In this document: positions 22,403 through 34,800 of the stretch, piece after piece
Layout: each line of letters begins with the position of its first letter
Numbering within the stretch: the first letter of the stretch is position 1
Source: Raphanus sativus
Taxonomy: Eukaryota; Streptophyta; Magnoliopsida; Brassicales; Brassicaceae
DNA length: 64,000 bases
Assembly: GCF_000801105.2 (NCBI RefSeq)
Contig: NC_079512.1
Location: 25,375,848-25,439,847 of the forward strand
Reading direction: 5' to 3'
The notes under the pieces: model-generated
Databases searched by the model: none
The model's input: only the letters and a program-made list of their open reading frames with translations
Told to the model about the DNA's origin: nothing
Translations under genes and position numbers: made by a program

Positions 22403-23839
22403 TTAAATATGAAGTTCTCTATTGGTATGTTTATAAATTTATAATTACTTTATACGTGAATCCTCTGAGATTTAAGTATTTTCGAGTAATAAGCAATCTG
22501 TCCGTTTTACATTTATAATCAATGCATATTGCTTTCTACAGATTTATATGGAGCAATGGTAGCAGTAGGAGATATTGACGGAGCTGAGATAGATAACCAG
22601 AACATCCACTTCTCATTAGTCAATATGGAGTATTTTTTAATTATTATTTATTTTCATAATTATATTAAACACCGATATGATCCAAATATATGAATGGTAT
22701 TACGTTCTTTCAACTAACATGTATGAACACATGCACTGTGTAGCACACAGAGATGTTGCTCAGTTTTTACATTTTTACTGGAACTCAACCAATGCTCATG
22801 TTGTCCTATGTGTGTTACAGTTCTGGCAAATTGTATGGAGTGTTGGTAACTTATATTCTAATCTTTTCAAACCTGAATTTGTTTAATATATTAAACGTTT
22901 ATTATTATGTTCACTTTTTTTATCATGATCAGGTGGACTCAACCAAGTGAGAACAATTGATGGATTTTCGAGGATTTTATTCGAGCCTGACGATGTGCCA
23001 GAGATCCAGTCTTTCAGAAAGAGGTAACACCATTTGATACCAAGATATACATTACATAATATACTAACTTAAATTATATTGTTTTAATAGAATTCCCTTC
23101 TATAACTACTAAGGAATTTGGCAAGGATGCTCTGCTTACGATCTTGAATTTTTTTCTTTCTCATTAAATCTGTTTTGTTGTTTCCCATTATGAGTTCACA
23201 CTTTTTTATTTTGGTGTTTTTTCATTCGGTTATCTTTTAATTTTAAGCTTTTATTTATAATATCTTTTTCCCCATAATTACTTCTTAAATCAAATAAACC
23301 TGAAATTATATATATATATTTCAATAACATTTGTAATTGACCGAACAAGTATAATGTTAAACATAAAAATAGTGGAAGTATACAGTGCTATATTAGAGGT
23401 CATTATCCAATTAAGTGTAACATGATTTTTTTACACTGCAAAAAAATATTTATTCATAATTTTAGACAATTGTGAATTAATTCACAACAAAACATAATTA
23501 TTATATAGTGTATATTCTTCTAAATATAAAGCAATAAATACAATAATGATAATAATGGCAATAAGGCCCAATATATCATGTATGTAGATTATATTTTTTT
23601 CTAAAAATATGTATTTCTACATTCTAGATAATTCTCTATAATATATTCAGAACAGGAAAATAACATTTAGTATTTCAAAAAAAAAATCAAATATCTTATA
23701 TACTGCCCGTTTATATTATATTTATTAGACTTTAATACTTCTACAATGTATTCTTTTGGTTTTATAAAATAAATAAAGTTGGAAAATAAAATTTTAAAGG
23801 GCTTATCTCACTCCGCGCAGGGCGCGGATCTCACCCTAG
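22403..23839 (+). mobile_element. Helitron 3' end with undefined 5' boundary
   Basis: At 23814-23828 a GC hairpin (CCGCGCAGGGCGCGG) is followed by ATCTCACCCTAG and then T, a Helitron 3' terminus ending at 23839. I cannot place the 5' end. The interval contains phrases that look like old coding sequence (around 22540-22640 and 22930-23030, e.g. frame EPDDVPEIQSFRKR), which could be captured gene fragments. I do not recognise the source. Confidence 0.45.
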
Positions 23840-24466
23840 TATATATATATGTTTAGGTGTAAAAATATTATGTAACGTCCAATCGTCCACGACTAATGGA
23901 TCATCCACATCCGCTCTCTCGGTCTGTGGTCTATCTCATCTCACGGTCGGTCCTTAATTTTCTGAAGGTTTGAAAGTCATGTTTACTGACCCTGCAACAC
24001 CATATGATCTTTTTCGGGCTTTAGTTTTCACTAGTACGCTATCGCGAATTACTTCCCAATAAATCATCAATTCTTTTACTACTCTAGCCCAAAACCGTTT
24101 AACTTGGAATTCTAAATAGTTGTGTGCCAAAAAGAGTAAGTACACTTAAAGTAACATAGATAGTCAAATCAATTATTTTAAATTTTTTTACATGTCACAA
24201 CTCGGGATATTATACATTTATTATAGAATTGTAAGTATTAACGAGATTAATTTGTATTAGACTCTTTTAAAAATTAATGAAAATAATTTTATAAGTTTTG
24301 AAAACACGGGTTAATTTCCAAGTTGAATATTATTGTGCCCCTTCAGTTCAACTAAATGTTCGTATTTTTATAAACATCATTTTGGCTTCTGTTATAAAAT
24401 GTATGCATGATTGGGAATCAAGATATTATTTAGATTAACTAACACAAAATCCATATAAAAGGGGAG
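23840..24466. other. Intergenic, no gene seen
   Basis: AT-rich spacer between the Helitron end and the LINE. Nothing recognised. Confidence 0.35.
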
Positions 24467-24485
24467 GAAAGTGATTGGAATCCTT

Positions 24486-25941
24486 TTTTTTTTTTTTTTT
24501 TTTTTTTGTCAAACATCTACTTGCATTAATAAAAACAACCAAAGAGTTTAGTCTTCAGCTACATTTAGACGATTAAGGCCAGAGCTTGCTAAGGCATCTG
24601 CCTGAGAGTTTTCTAAGCGAGGTACAAAAGAGTAGAACAATGGACAGAAGAGAGTAGCAAGGTTTGTAATATCCTGGAGGATACCCGCGATCTCATTCAC
24701 ATCCCGCCCTTCCCGCAGGGCTGAAACTAGGACTTGAGAGTCCGACAATAGGTGAAGGCTCTGGAGATTTAATTCCTTTGCCTTTTTGAGTGCTTCCCGC
24801 ATAGCTAGAGCTTCCGACATCAGAGCTGAGCCGACATACAAGCGATTGGAAGAGCCCCGACAGAGAACTTCTCCATCTTCGTTCTTTATAATCCAACCCA
24901 TTCCTCCTGTTTTTGAGCTTTCCTGCCAAGCCCCATCACACCAACAAGTAGGTATCTTAAGAGAAGTTTCCCTTACCGGTACTTTCTTATTTTGTTGATG
25001 AGGTTTCTTCACATTTGCATCCTCCCAGGCTCGAGCGTCAGTAATAGCTTTTGTGATGATTTCTTCCACTCGATATATTGTGCCTTCGAAAATCATCTTA
25101 TTTCTTGCAGTCCACAGATTCCAGAGCAGCCATGGGATGAGGGGGGATTCCACTAGTCCAACCGGCGGCAGTGAAATGTTTTTAACAGTGGAAGACAACC
25201 AACTTTTGAGGGAGATAATTGTTGCATTTGCTGGAACAGGGGAAAACAGAGGTACTTGAGCCCAGAACTCAATTGCAAAAGGACAGGAGATGAAGAGGTG
25301 GGCTATAGATTCTGGCTCTCCACATCTTTTGCAGTTTAGTTCTGAGTGAATTCCTCTTGTAGCAAGGAGGGTTCCCACTGGTAGTGCATTATTAAGAGCT
25401 CTCCATAGGAAGTGATGGAGCTTTGGCGATATATGCAGCTGCCAGACTAGTTTTTTCCAGTCGAACTCATCAGGGATGGGCATAGGTTTCTCTTGAAAGA
25501 TCCTTTTGTATCCTGATTTTGCAGAGTAAATTCTTGAAGGATCAGGCAGCCAGACTTGTTTATCCTTTGGCCTTGAGGAGCTTGGGATAATAAGTCTGAT
25601 AATCTCCTCATAATGAGGTAAATGACATCTAATCATGTCCAGGTTCCACTCGTTAGTCTGCTGGTCTAGAAGGTCCGCTACCATCAAGTTCTGATTGGCT
25701 AAGGTAGGTGGACCTATTGGCGCTGAAGGAGTAAATGGAGACAGCCAATGCTCTGACCAGACCCTGATATCTTCCCCGTTTCCCACCAAGAAGCCTAGAC
25801 CTTTCTTAAGTACCTCTTTTCCAACTTGGATGCTAGTCCAGCCATGTGAGGAGTCCGACTTTTCACTGCTCTCCATGAAGGAGCACTCACTGAAATATTT
25901 CCCCTTCAAAACCTGAGCTAAAAGTGAGTTTGGATTGTTTA
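24486..25941 (-). mobile_element. 5'-truncated LINE: zinc-knuckle (zf-RVT) plus RNase H region
   Basis: A long minus-strand frame (24548 to 26059) encodes the C-terminal part of a plant LINE ORF2. It has the zf-RVT region (YSAKSGYKRIF, CKRCGEPESIAHLFISCPF), then RNase H with all four acidic residues (Asp in WCDGAW, Glu in MSEALAM, Asp in LLSDSQV, Asp in SQADALASS). A ~23-base T-run at 24485-24507 is the poly(A) tail. A 19 bp direct repeat, GAAAGTGATTGGAATCCTT, at 24467-24485 and 25942-25960 is the target-site duplication, so the LINE proper ends at 25941. The frame's first 39 or so residues are flanking DNA read in frame by chance. The frame is open, suggesting a recent insertion. Confidence 0.93.
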
Positions 25942-25960
25942 GAAAGTGATTGGAATCCTT

Positions 25961-27560
25961 AAAGATTGGAATCAAATAGTGTAAGCAACGCTGGAAATTT
26001 GTCTTTTTCTCCATGTGTTTAGTTTCTGACATCGCCACATTTGTTGGAATCTCTGGCAAATTATTTCTATTTTATTCTGATTCCACATGACCTGTAATCA
26101 AATTAATTCAGTTGTTTTGCTAGATCGGGAAATTATTAGTTTTGATCACGATGACCAATCGTTCTCCTGTCGGTGAACTCAACATTTTTTGGGGGTTAGT
26201 TACCGTTTCTTGACTCCATATTAATAAGCTAAGCATACACCGGACTAAGAACAAATCGTCTTAAACGCAAAATTTAATATGCACTACCGAAAGATTGAAC
26301 CATGGAAATCTGCAATAACATCGTCGCACTCCACTACACCACCGCATCATGTGCTGTTTATATATGTATTTAGTGTTTGTGTGCATATTTTTGTTTATAT
26401 ATTTACAATTACAAATATATAAATAAAAAGGAATCTCTGATTAGTCTCCAATTTTACTCCGACTAAGCGTAGCATAGTTCCTAATACAACTTGGAAGTAA
26501 TCCAATTTAGGATCATATCATAAAGTCACAAAAGAATAAACATGGTCAATAATCATAGATTACCGAAAGGATGGCGATATAGGTGTAATTAAACAAAACG
26601 AGATTATTTCCTCCATGAGGCAAGATATACGACCACCGATCCTCATCTTGAGGAAGTTAACCTAATTATTATTTCTCTGTCACGGTTCCACATTACCTGT
26701 TTTTTACTACCATTATTGGTTCTTGCTAGGTGCCTAGGTTATTTTTATTGCTTTAAATACTACAAAGGTATAATGGAGTAGTTTATTGTACATACATAAT
26801 TAAAAAAAAACACGTGAATTTCTTCATACATTTTTATATTCCGCATACAGAAATCTCCATACACATTGGTGTCCAAGTTCATTGCTAGGAGTGGCGGATC
26901 TAGATAACGGTTAATCGCGGACACAATTACAAACTTTTAAACTAGAAGAGGGCATTCTCATAAGATTTGAGTTAATTGCTTCAAAAAAACTCAAAATTTG
27001 AACTGAATATTTAAACAAAATAAAAAATTAGTTGGGGGCACGTGACCCGTATCCGTTAAGCTACATCCGTAGTATTGTAGTTGGTGTTTCTTTTTCTCAG
27101 CACTATTCTTTGTAAACGAATATTTATTTATCCAATAAAATATTTTCTAAGAAATCAATCTCCATAATTAGCTTTTTATTGCCTCCTGCAAATTATAAAT
27201 TAAAAAATTACTGTAGATCTACTGTTTTGATCTATCAATGAAAATATCATATACTAAAGATGCTATATTCTAGTTTCTAAGAGATTCATTCTCTACGTAT
27301 TTTCCCTGATACTGTTAAGGATACGATCTGAAAAAAAAGAGTTGAAATATCGACATCACACGTGGTTACAATGCCTACACCCACCAAATGATTTCACTAC
27401 ATAACGATATAAATAAGTATTTTAGTAATTAACAAAAATATGACCAACATTATCAATCGATGAGCTGCCACATGTTTATTATTTTAATTATTTGATCCCT
27501 CTAGGTATAATTAAAAATTAGAAACCAAAAGACTTGTTTTTTCTTTCCTCAGGGAAATGA
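25961..27560. other. Intergenic region upstream of the phosphatase-like gene
   Basis: AT-rich DNA without a gene. Around 26880-27075 a dispersed-repeat-like block starts GTGGCGGATCTAG and ends with GGGGGCACGTGACCC and TAAGCTACATCCG, resembling a common plant repeat whose class I cannot fix. Confidence 0.35.
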
Positions 27561-27563
27561 GGT

Positions 27564-27569
27564 TATAAA
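27564..27569 (+). promoter_or_regulatory. TATA box of the phosphatase-like gene
   Basis: GGTTATAAAAGCAG lies about 115 bp before the start codon, at a spacing that allows a leader of about 85-90 nt. The leader is rich in CTCTTCTCTC. Confidence 0.6.
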
Positions 27570-27683
27570 AGCAGAGATCACACATCGACTTATCATAAGT
27601 ACAAACACATCTTCCTCTCAGTACTCTTCTCTCTACTCTATTCTTCTTCCTGGTAAAAGCCCATACCTGCCCTTTGTGATATC

Positions 27684-30197
27684 ATGGGTCATGAATGGTA
27701 TGTTTTTATTTATATATTTAATTTCAGATCATTATTTCACCACTTACTCATTATTCATAACATGCACTAACGTTTATATTACGAATTTCCGCTAATTCAA
27801 TATAAAAAATTTCAGCGTTTTGAAAATAATTTATAAAATAAAGTCAGCTTTATATCTTCATTATAAAAAAAATATTGGTTAATTGTACTAGCTATATATT
27901 TTAAACGTTCCACTAATTAAGATGAAAAGTCTATAAGTAAACAACACATTTCAGAGCATTGATCAGGAATGTTTCATGTGGGAGCTCGGTCGAATACTTG
28001 CATAGATGTTAATTCTATGCATTATATGTCATTTATAGATAACATATTGTGACTAATAGAGAACTTATAAAAATGTAGTATCGATGCATCAAAGGAGTTC
28101 AAGTGGGGTGAGGACGTCAACGTTAAAAGTGAAGTGACTGAGATTGTTCTTGTTCGTCATGGAGAAACCACATGGAATGCTGCTGGAAGAATCCAGGTAT
28201 CTATGCATGGAATTTTATACATTATATGTAATATATATTGTGACTATTATTTGATATAATGATACATACTGCATTTACATAAACACATTTCTATATAAAA
28301 AACTGAATGCAGGGACAAATTGAATCGGATCTTAACGAAATTGGACAAAAGCAGGCTGTTGCAGTTAAGATCTAAGCCCTTTCAAGTTCTTTTTCTCCTT
28401 CTATATATACATAATAACACATGCATGATCATTTCTCTTTTGTATAAATAAACATTAGATCGCTGAGAGACTGGGAAAAGAGGAGAGACCCATAGCTATA
28501 TATTCATCAGACCTCAAGCGAGCCAAAGACACTGCTCTCAAGATCGCGGAAACATGTTTTTGTTCCAAGGTCTGTAAGATTATCTCGATCTACATTCTAC
28601 CCTATTTAAGAAAAACCATATATATGACATGAGTGCTAAATTATTAACAATAGAAAATAGAGAAATTCAATAGAGTTCTAGATGTTTGTCTTTATAAAAA
28701 CAAAATACAAAATATTTTTGGTAAAGGTTTCCAAAGTTATAGGAGTTGTAATTATATCTTTAAAAGATGTATCTATCTTATTAAAACAGAAACATTCTGT
28801 TAGACCTAACATTTATTTTATAAGTTTTTAAATTAAATACACCTTTATACTTTATAGTTAAACCTACATTAAATCACTAATGTTACTTTCTTTAAACTAC
28901 TATCCATGTTTCCAAACATCTATCTTATTAAAACAAAAACATTCTGTTAGACCTAACATTTATTTTATAAGTTTTAAATTAAATACACGTTTATACTTTA
29001 TAGTTAAACCTACATTAAATCACTAATGTTACTTTCTTTATACTACTATCCATGTTTCCAAACAATATACTTATTTCTTTGTACTACTATCAATGTTTCC
29101 AAACAATATATTTTTTATACTACTATCAATGTTTCCAGACAATACAATAATTAATCTTAGTTATTTTATATATATCATTTTCTCTTTAGAATTTTGTAGA
29201 AACATCATAGTTTCATAAATTGCAAAATAATGAACTTTAAAATTTGGATTATAAGATTACAAATTATGAAACTATTACAATTTAAATCCAATTAGATTAC
29301 ATATCGGTCATCCATCAGTTCAATCGGTTAGTCTCGAGGTTTAGTGATTTTTTAACGGGTATAATCACAATCGGGTTGAATTTAAAAACACTGATTTAAA
29401 TGCAAAAATATTTTAAATACACACTCTTTAAAAATTACCAAAATATTTGTTAAGTTATTAGTGAAATTTTTTATCGTAAAATATTCTGCGCTTTCAAAAC
29501 GCGGGTCAAAATCTAGTGGTGTATTAAACCAAAAAATATTTTTTTTTAATTAAATATATTTATTTGTAGGTGACTGAAGTACCTGAATTAAAAGAGAGGC
29601 ATGTGGGTAGTCTTCAAGGGCTATATTGGAAAGAAGGAGCAGAGAAAGAACCTGAAGCTTACTCTGCTTTCTTTTCTTCCCAAAATGACCTCAAGATTCC
29701 TATAAGCTTCATCCACACTAATTTTCTATCACTCTTTTCTCATATATTCAGATGCTTAACTACATCTTATATTTAATATGTGGTCTAATTTTTAACGCAT
29801 GTGTATTATATAAATCTAAAGGGAGGAGGAGAGAGCTTTGACCAACTTTGTGAGAGATCCATGAATGCCCTTGTGCAAATTGCAAAGAAGCACAAAGGTA
29901 CCAATACTATAAAATATGTTTACATAATCACAAAGTTGCAACTTCTTACGTGTAAATATATGTGCATTGTGTGGAAATGAAGGAGAGAGAGTGATAGTAG
30001 TGACTCATGGGGGAGTTTTGAGGGCAATTTACATGAGCATCACACAAGCTTCCTCTGCTGGGAAACTCCTCAATGCTTCGGTGAATGTTGTTCGCTTCAG
30101 TGACGAGAAATGGATCATTGATTCATGGAGCGATGTATCGCATCTCTCATCCGTTGGATTCCTCCAACGTGGCTTTGATGGAGATGCCAAGCCCTAG
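27684..30197 (+). CDS. Phosphoglycerate-mutase-like phosphatase (histidine phosphatase superfamily)
   Basis: Seven exons: 27684-27697, 28079-28196, 28313-28363, 28459-28569, 29570-29701, 29822-29897 and 29983-30197, giving 238 residues colinear with Arabidopsis At5g04120. The RHG motif VRHGETTWN holds the phospho-accepting His, and the second His lies in VVTHGGVLRA. Family members are cofactor-dependent mutases or metal-independent phosphatases; phosphoserine-phosphatase activity has been proposed for this plant group, so substrate is uncertain. All codons are open. The oddity is intron 5: exon 5 should end at 29701, but the donor reads ATAAGC instead of GTAAGC. Intron 4 carries a Helitron. 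If the AT donor is not used, the protein would be truncated before the second catalytic His. Confidence 0.85.
28772..29516 (+). mobile_element. Helitron (family H-a) in intron 4 of the phosphatase-like gene
   Basis: Same family as the SDP1-intron element: TCTATCTTATTAAAACAG at the 5' end and a CTGCGCTTTCAAAACGCGG hairpin followed by GTCAAAATCTAG. The first ~147 bp are duplicated: the 5' terminus occurs at 28772 and again at 28919, so the element has a tandem double start. It lies between A and T. Confidence 0.88.
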
Positions 30198-30464
30198 AGA
30201 ATAATTACCCATTCTGTGGATCTCCTTCATAAATAATATTATGTGTACTTATTTGATGTTTCCTTCTGTGTGTGTGTTTTAAGATAAGAAGTGTTTCCAT
30301 TTGCGAGATCGATGCTCTTGTGAAACGGTTTTCTATCTTGTATTTTGCATTAAGCGATTAATAAGAAGCTCTTTATTTAAGAGTCTTCTAAAGATCAAAT
30401 TACTACAAAAATATTGTTGTCTCTGATAACTTATAATGCCATTTATCAGATGAGTATATCTGAT
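30198..30464. other. 3' flank of the phosphatase-like gene
   Basis: Contains the likely 3' untranslated region (AATAATATTATG, then TTAATAAGAAGC). No other feature. Confidence 0.35.
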
Positions 30465-31080
30465 TATATATCGAGATGCTGCAGATCGATCCTAGTCGCT
30501 GCATTTTTCATGAGTTCTTTCCGGGCATCAACCTGAGATCAAAAACAGATAAAATGCAGTTAAGTTTGTGAATAAGTCATCAGTTTTTCTAATCAACCAA
30601 GTTTGGGATTTTGTAGCCTTACCGAGCACCCATGAGAGACGAGAAAGTCATATTAGCTTCTGCAATGTCATCGAAAACTAGTTGCTTGAGAAATGAGTAT
30701 CCTTGTTTCTGGATTCATCGTTTATTTCCCAAAGCTGCTCAGGCATATCTCTCCCAAACCTGCAAAAGCAAAACCATATCTTAGAGGTGAATGATTTCAT
30801 CAAGTGAACTCTAGAATTGGTTATGTAAAGACTCGAACCTACAATTGGATCCCAACGAGTTCTACAAGTTCCCTCGTCATATACTCTTGTATTATGTGAG
30901 AACCAAACAAAGTATGGACTTTTATTGTTTAAACATATTAGGATGCGTTTAGCGGTAAGCTTTTTGAGATATGCATCATCGTAGCAATAACGTACTTGTT
31001 TTCCCCTCTCAACCTAGTCATATTCAAGGACAAAATATTATTTTCGTTGGTTACAAGTTCCTAAAATCTCAATCACAAAA
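30465..31080 (-). pseudogene. Gyrase B 3' fragment (partial duplicate)
   Basis: Three blocks match the last three exons and introns of the complete gyrase B gene at 38.5-39.1 kb: 30476-30534 (last exon, GATGCTGCAGATCGATCCTA), about 30620-30765 (GAGCACCCATGAGAGACG to CTCTCCCAAACCTG) and about 30930-31040 (GTAGCAATAACGTACTTG, CCCCTCTCAACCT). Small indels break the frame, e.g. an insertion after TTGCTTGAGAA. Upstream gyrase exons are absent. This is a decayed partial copy and cannot encode a topoisomerase. Confidence 0.85.
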
Positions 31081-31190
31081 TATGCTGCAGATCTGACGGT
31101 TGAGAATATGCCAACAGGCTTGTTTTTTTTAATTTTTGTTTGAGATACAAGGGAGCCGCAGTCGTAAGAAGAAGAAAGAAAACGAGTTAT
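31081..31190 (+). promoter_or_regulatory. Remnant NYN promoter upstream of copy C
   Basis: GATCTGACGGTTGAGAATATGCC and GAGATACAAGGGAGCC match the promoter of copies A, B and D, but the TATA box that should follow (CTATAAAAAC) reads CGCAGTCGTAAG. A MITE follows immediately and separates this block from the leader of copy C. Confidence 0.5.
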
Positions 31191-31733
31191 TCTTGGGTTC
31201 ACTCCCTAGGGTGAACCTTTAGGTTCACCAACCAATAAAAACTTGTTATCACAGATTGAGTATCTTTTAAAAAAGGAAATAAAATAATTGTCAAATTGCA
31301 TATATTTTAAAAATAAATGGAAAATAAATAAAAATAGTAATTAACAAAAAACAAATTTTGGAAAAATAATTTTAAATCCGCCAGCAAAAAACTATACCCT
31401 AAACCCTAATCCTAACCCTAAACCCTTGGGTAACCCCTAAACCCTTGGATAAATCATAAACTCTAATTCATAAATATCAAACTCTAAATCATAAAAACAC
31501 TGAATTTTTTAATTCTAAATCTTAAACCTTTAGATAAATTCTAAACCTTAAGATTTATATATAGTTTTTTAAATATATTTATACAATTACTATTACTTTT
31601 ATTTATTTTTACTTTTTTATTTTAAAACATAATATAACTTGACAATTATTTTGTTTCCTTTTTTCAAAAGATACTCAATCTAAAATAATTGATTTCTATT
31701 GGTTGGTGGGTTCACCAAGGGGATGAACCCAAG
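31191..31733. mobile_element. MITE with ~100 bp inverted repeats and telomere-like core
   Basis: Ends are CTTGGGTTCA and its complement TGAACCCAAG. The arms stay complementary for about 100 bp, including GATTGAGTATCTTTTNAAAA and AAATAATTGTCAA. The core holds degenerate CCCTAAACCCTAA telomere-type repeats at about 31395-31560. No coding. It lies between the NYN promoter remnant and the NYN copy C leader. Confidence 0.75.
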
Positions 31734-31845
31734 AAAAAGTCAAAGAAAACCCCATCTCTCATCCATAGACACGCATTCAAAGGCTCTCATCTAAACCCTA
31801 ATTTTAGGGAGCGAGAGAAAGTCTCCAATCCTCATCGGCGGAACC

Positions 31846-34800
31846 ATGGGCGAAGAAGGCGAGACCATCGAATTTTACAACGGTAAGATCTCTCTCTCTC
31901 CATCTCTTCTTAACCGAAATTTGTTTGTTAGATTTCGATCCGTAGTAAGTTCGTGTACGTATATGCCTTGTCCAGATCACCTGACATACTTCTTCTGGAA
32001 CGTGGATGACTACCCAGTCCCTGTGGATACAGATGTTAAAACTGTTCGTAGTAATATCGTAGATGCTCTTAATCAAATGGGCTTCTGGGGGAATATGTTC
32101 TTCTATGTGAATTCTAAGCAACTCACTTCCAACGAAGTAGAGTTGTTCAAAGCCGCAAATATTCTCTACATACCCGATGGTAAATTCCTCTATCTTTGAA
32201 GTAGAGTTGTTCAAAGCTTCTATTTAATTATTACTAGATTTTAACCCGCACGTTCGTGCGGATATATTTATATTTTTTAAATATATTTTATATTATTAAA
32301 AATGTTTTAAATATATAATTTCTATTTTAGTGTTATATATTGTATTACTATATCATATTATTGTTTATATTTCTTATTCAGTATTATTAATATATAATGG
32401 TTTTTTAAAAAAAATTTACGTTGTTATTGATTTTTATTACTTACTAATATATTTTCGAGTTAGGTAAAATAAAATAAAAATATGAAATACTCAAATAGAG
32501 AACCCCATTCAAATTATGTTGTTTTCTTTAATTTAAAATTTTTGCATATAATACATTTTTAAATTTTATTTATTTATATTATAGAAAATAAATATGACTA
32601 AAATAATTATATTTACATGTTGTGTTTAAGAAAATATATTTTAACATATCTCATTTTAGTATTTTACGGGATTTATTTATTTTAAATAATATAATCATAT
32701 TGTTTTAGTAAACTTTATTCATAGTAGTATCTATCATACTATTTTATTAAATTTATTATATAGGATATTTGTTTTGGATGTTATGATATTAAGTTCTATT
32801 TTTTTTTAAATTAAGACGTCAAAACATTAGGTTACTTTAAATTTTTACAACATATATAGTTAGTTTTTTTCAGGTACATTTCAAAAAGTTAATCTTTATT
32901 ATCCATGATTTTGTCTTTTGTAAAATTTGAAATATTATCATTTTGAGTTTGAATATTTATTTTCAAAATAATATATTTTTTCGAGACAACTTTGGAAAAT
33001 TACACAACTATTTGAGTTTGGAATAATACATGAATTTTGAATTTGTTTTGGTACTACATTACTGTATTATTTTATAAAATATTTGAATTTTTGGTGATAT
33101 TTTTAATTCTTTTATCAACAAATTTTGTTACAGTTAAAATAAAATAAAATTTATAATTAAAATTTGATTTTTGTCACTAATATTTTAAATGAATTACTGA
33201 AATTTCATATTTTACTAATAACATATTTGTAAATAGTATATGAACTAAAGGTTATTATATACTATTATATTTTTGTATATAAACATTTTTAAGCAATATA
33301 TTGCTAATAGTATCAAAATAAATAAAAAGATAATGTATGGCTGTAAATATAAAATTTTAACTTATGTTAATACATTTATTTTAATATAAAAGTATTATAT
33401 AGTTTTCGAAGTTTAATCCATTATAATGATGATCAATAATTTATTTAAGTTAAAACATAAAATAATTTTTTTTTGTTAATTTACCTATTTAATATATTTT
33501 TAATATTTAATTCATATAGCACTTCTATTTTTATATAATACGGAATATATCATAGAATCTATAAAAAAGTTAGTATAAAGAATTTTTTATTTTCTTTTTT
33601 AAAATAAGTTTTAGTTAAATTTACTTATAATAATATTATATTACTAATTTCGAAATATATTAATGTGTTATTTATAAAAAAATATTTAAATTTTAAACTA
33701 AGATTTTGTTAGATTCTTTCTCAACAGATTTTATTATAATTAAAAAAATCAAATTTATAGTTGGTTTATTGTTAATATATTTATAGTTGGTTTATTGTTA
33801 ATACAAATAATCAAATATGTCATATTGACTAATTCTTTAAGTGGTCCTACTATGACTTGTTAATAGTAGATAAAAATAGAATCCTAAATTAATAGATTAG
33901 ATTATATGCCGAAATAAATTATTTAACTAAACGCTAAATGTTTGATTTATTATGTAGGCACAGATGTTTACCGCGATAAACTGGCTGATGTGCATGATGT
34001 GGATACGAGTTTTTATTTGATTCTCTCAACAGGATCTACTCCAGCACAACATAGAAATATTGCACTATTCGTCAAACCAAATAGTGATCCAGATAGTGAG
34101 TTACAAAGGGTTCTCAACTGTTTGAAATCGAGGGGTCACAATGTTCTCCTAGTAGAGCTGCCACCTGATGAAGAGTGTCTCCTTAGTGTTGACTCTCTAG
34201 TTAAATATTCCCGACTTTTGGGTGGAGGAAAGCCTAGACACAAAAAAGAGTTAACTGATGATGATCTGCGGCCTGTGTATAGCTGGGAATTAAGAGACGA
34301 GGATGATGAGTTCGATGATAGCAATTTCTCCAACAAGAAGATGTTAGATTTCTCCGGTAAGACCGTCCCTAATTGTTTGTATGTTTGTTTAAGATTTTAT
34401 CTGTCATTTTAAAAATTATCAATGGTATTTAACCTCTCTCTCTCTCTCTCTCGCGTTGCGCAGAGCGTATCAGACACCTCAAAGGGATCAACAGGACAGT
34501 TATCTTCTGGGACACTGTGGATTGCCCATTCCCTCCTTCGCTCTCTCCTGATCAAATCTTCGACAAGATCAAAACAGCTCTTTGGGAAAGAGGTTATGGT
34601 GATTATATTACAATCTGGGCTTATTATGATCACAGGAAATGGTCTCCGGATATGTGTCTGGGTGACAAGACTTGGGCTTCAAGAATCTACTTTCTTCCCG
34701 GAGGTGAATTCCACCCTTTTTCTTTTGTATTTGTAATGTAACCTATATATATATATATACATATCTCACTTCCTTTTGTTTTTTTTTTTATTTTAATTTC

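Noticed and set aside
25942..26059. N-terminal extension of the LINE protein as part of a host gene fusion
   Set aside because: The target duplication shows this is flanking DNA read in frame by chance.
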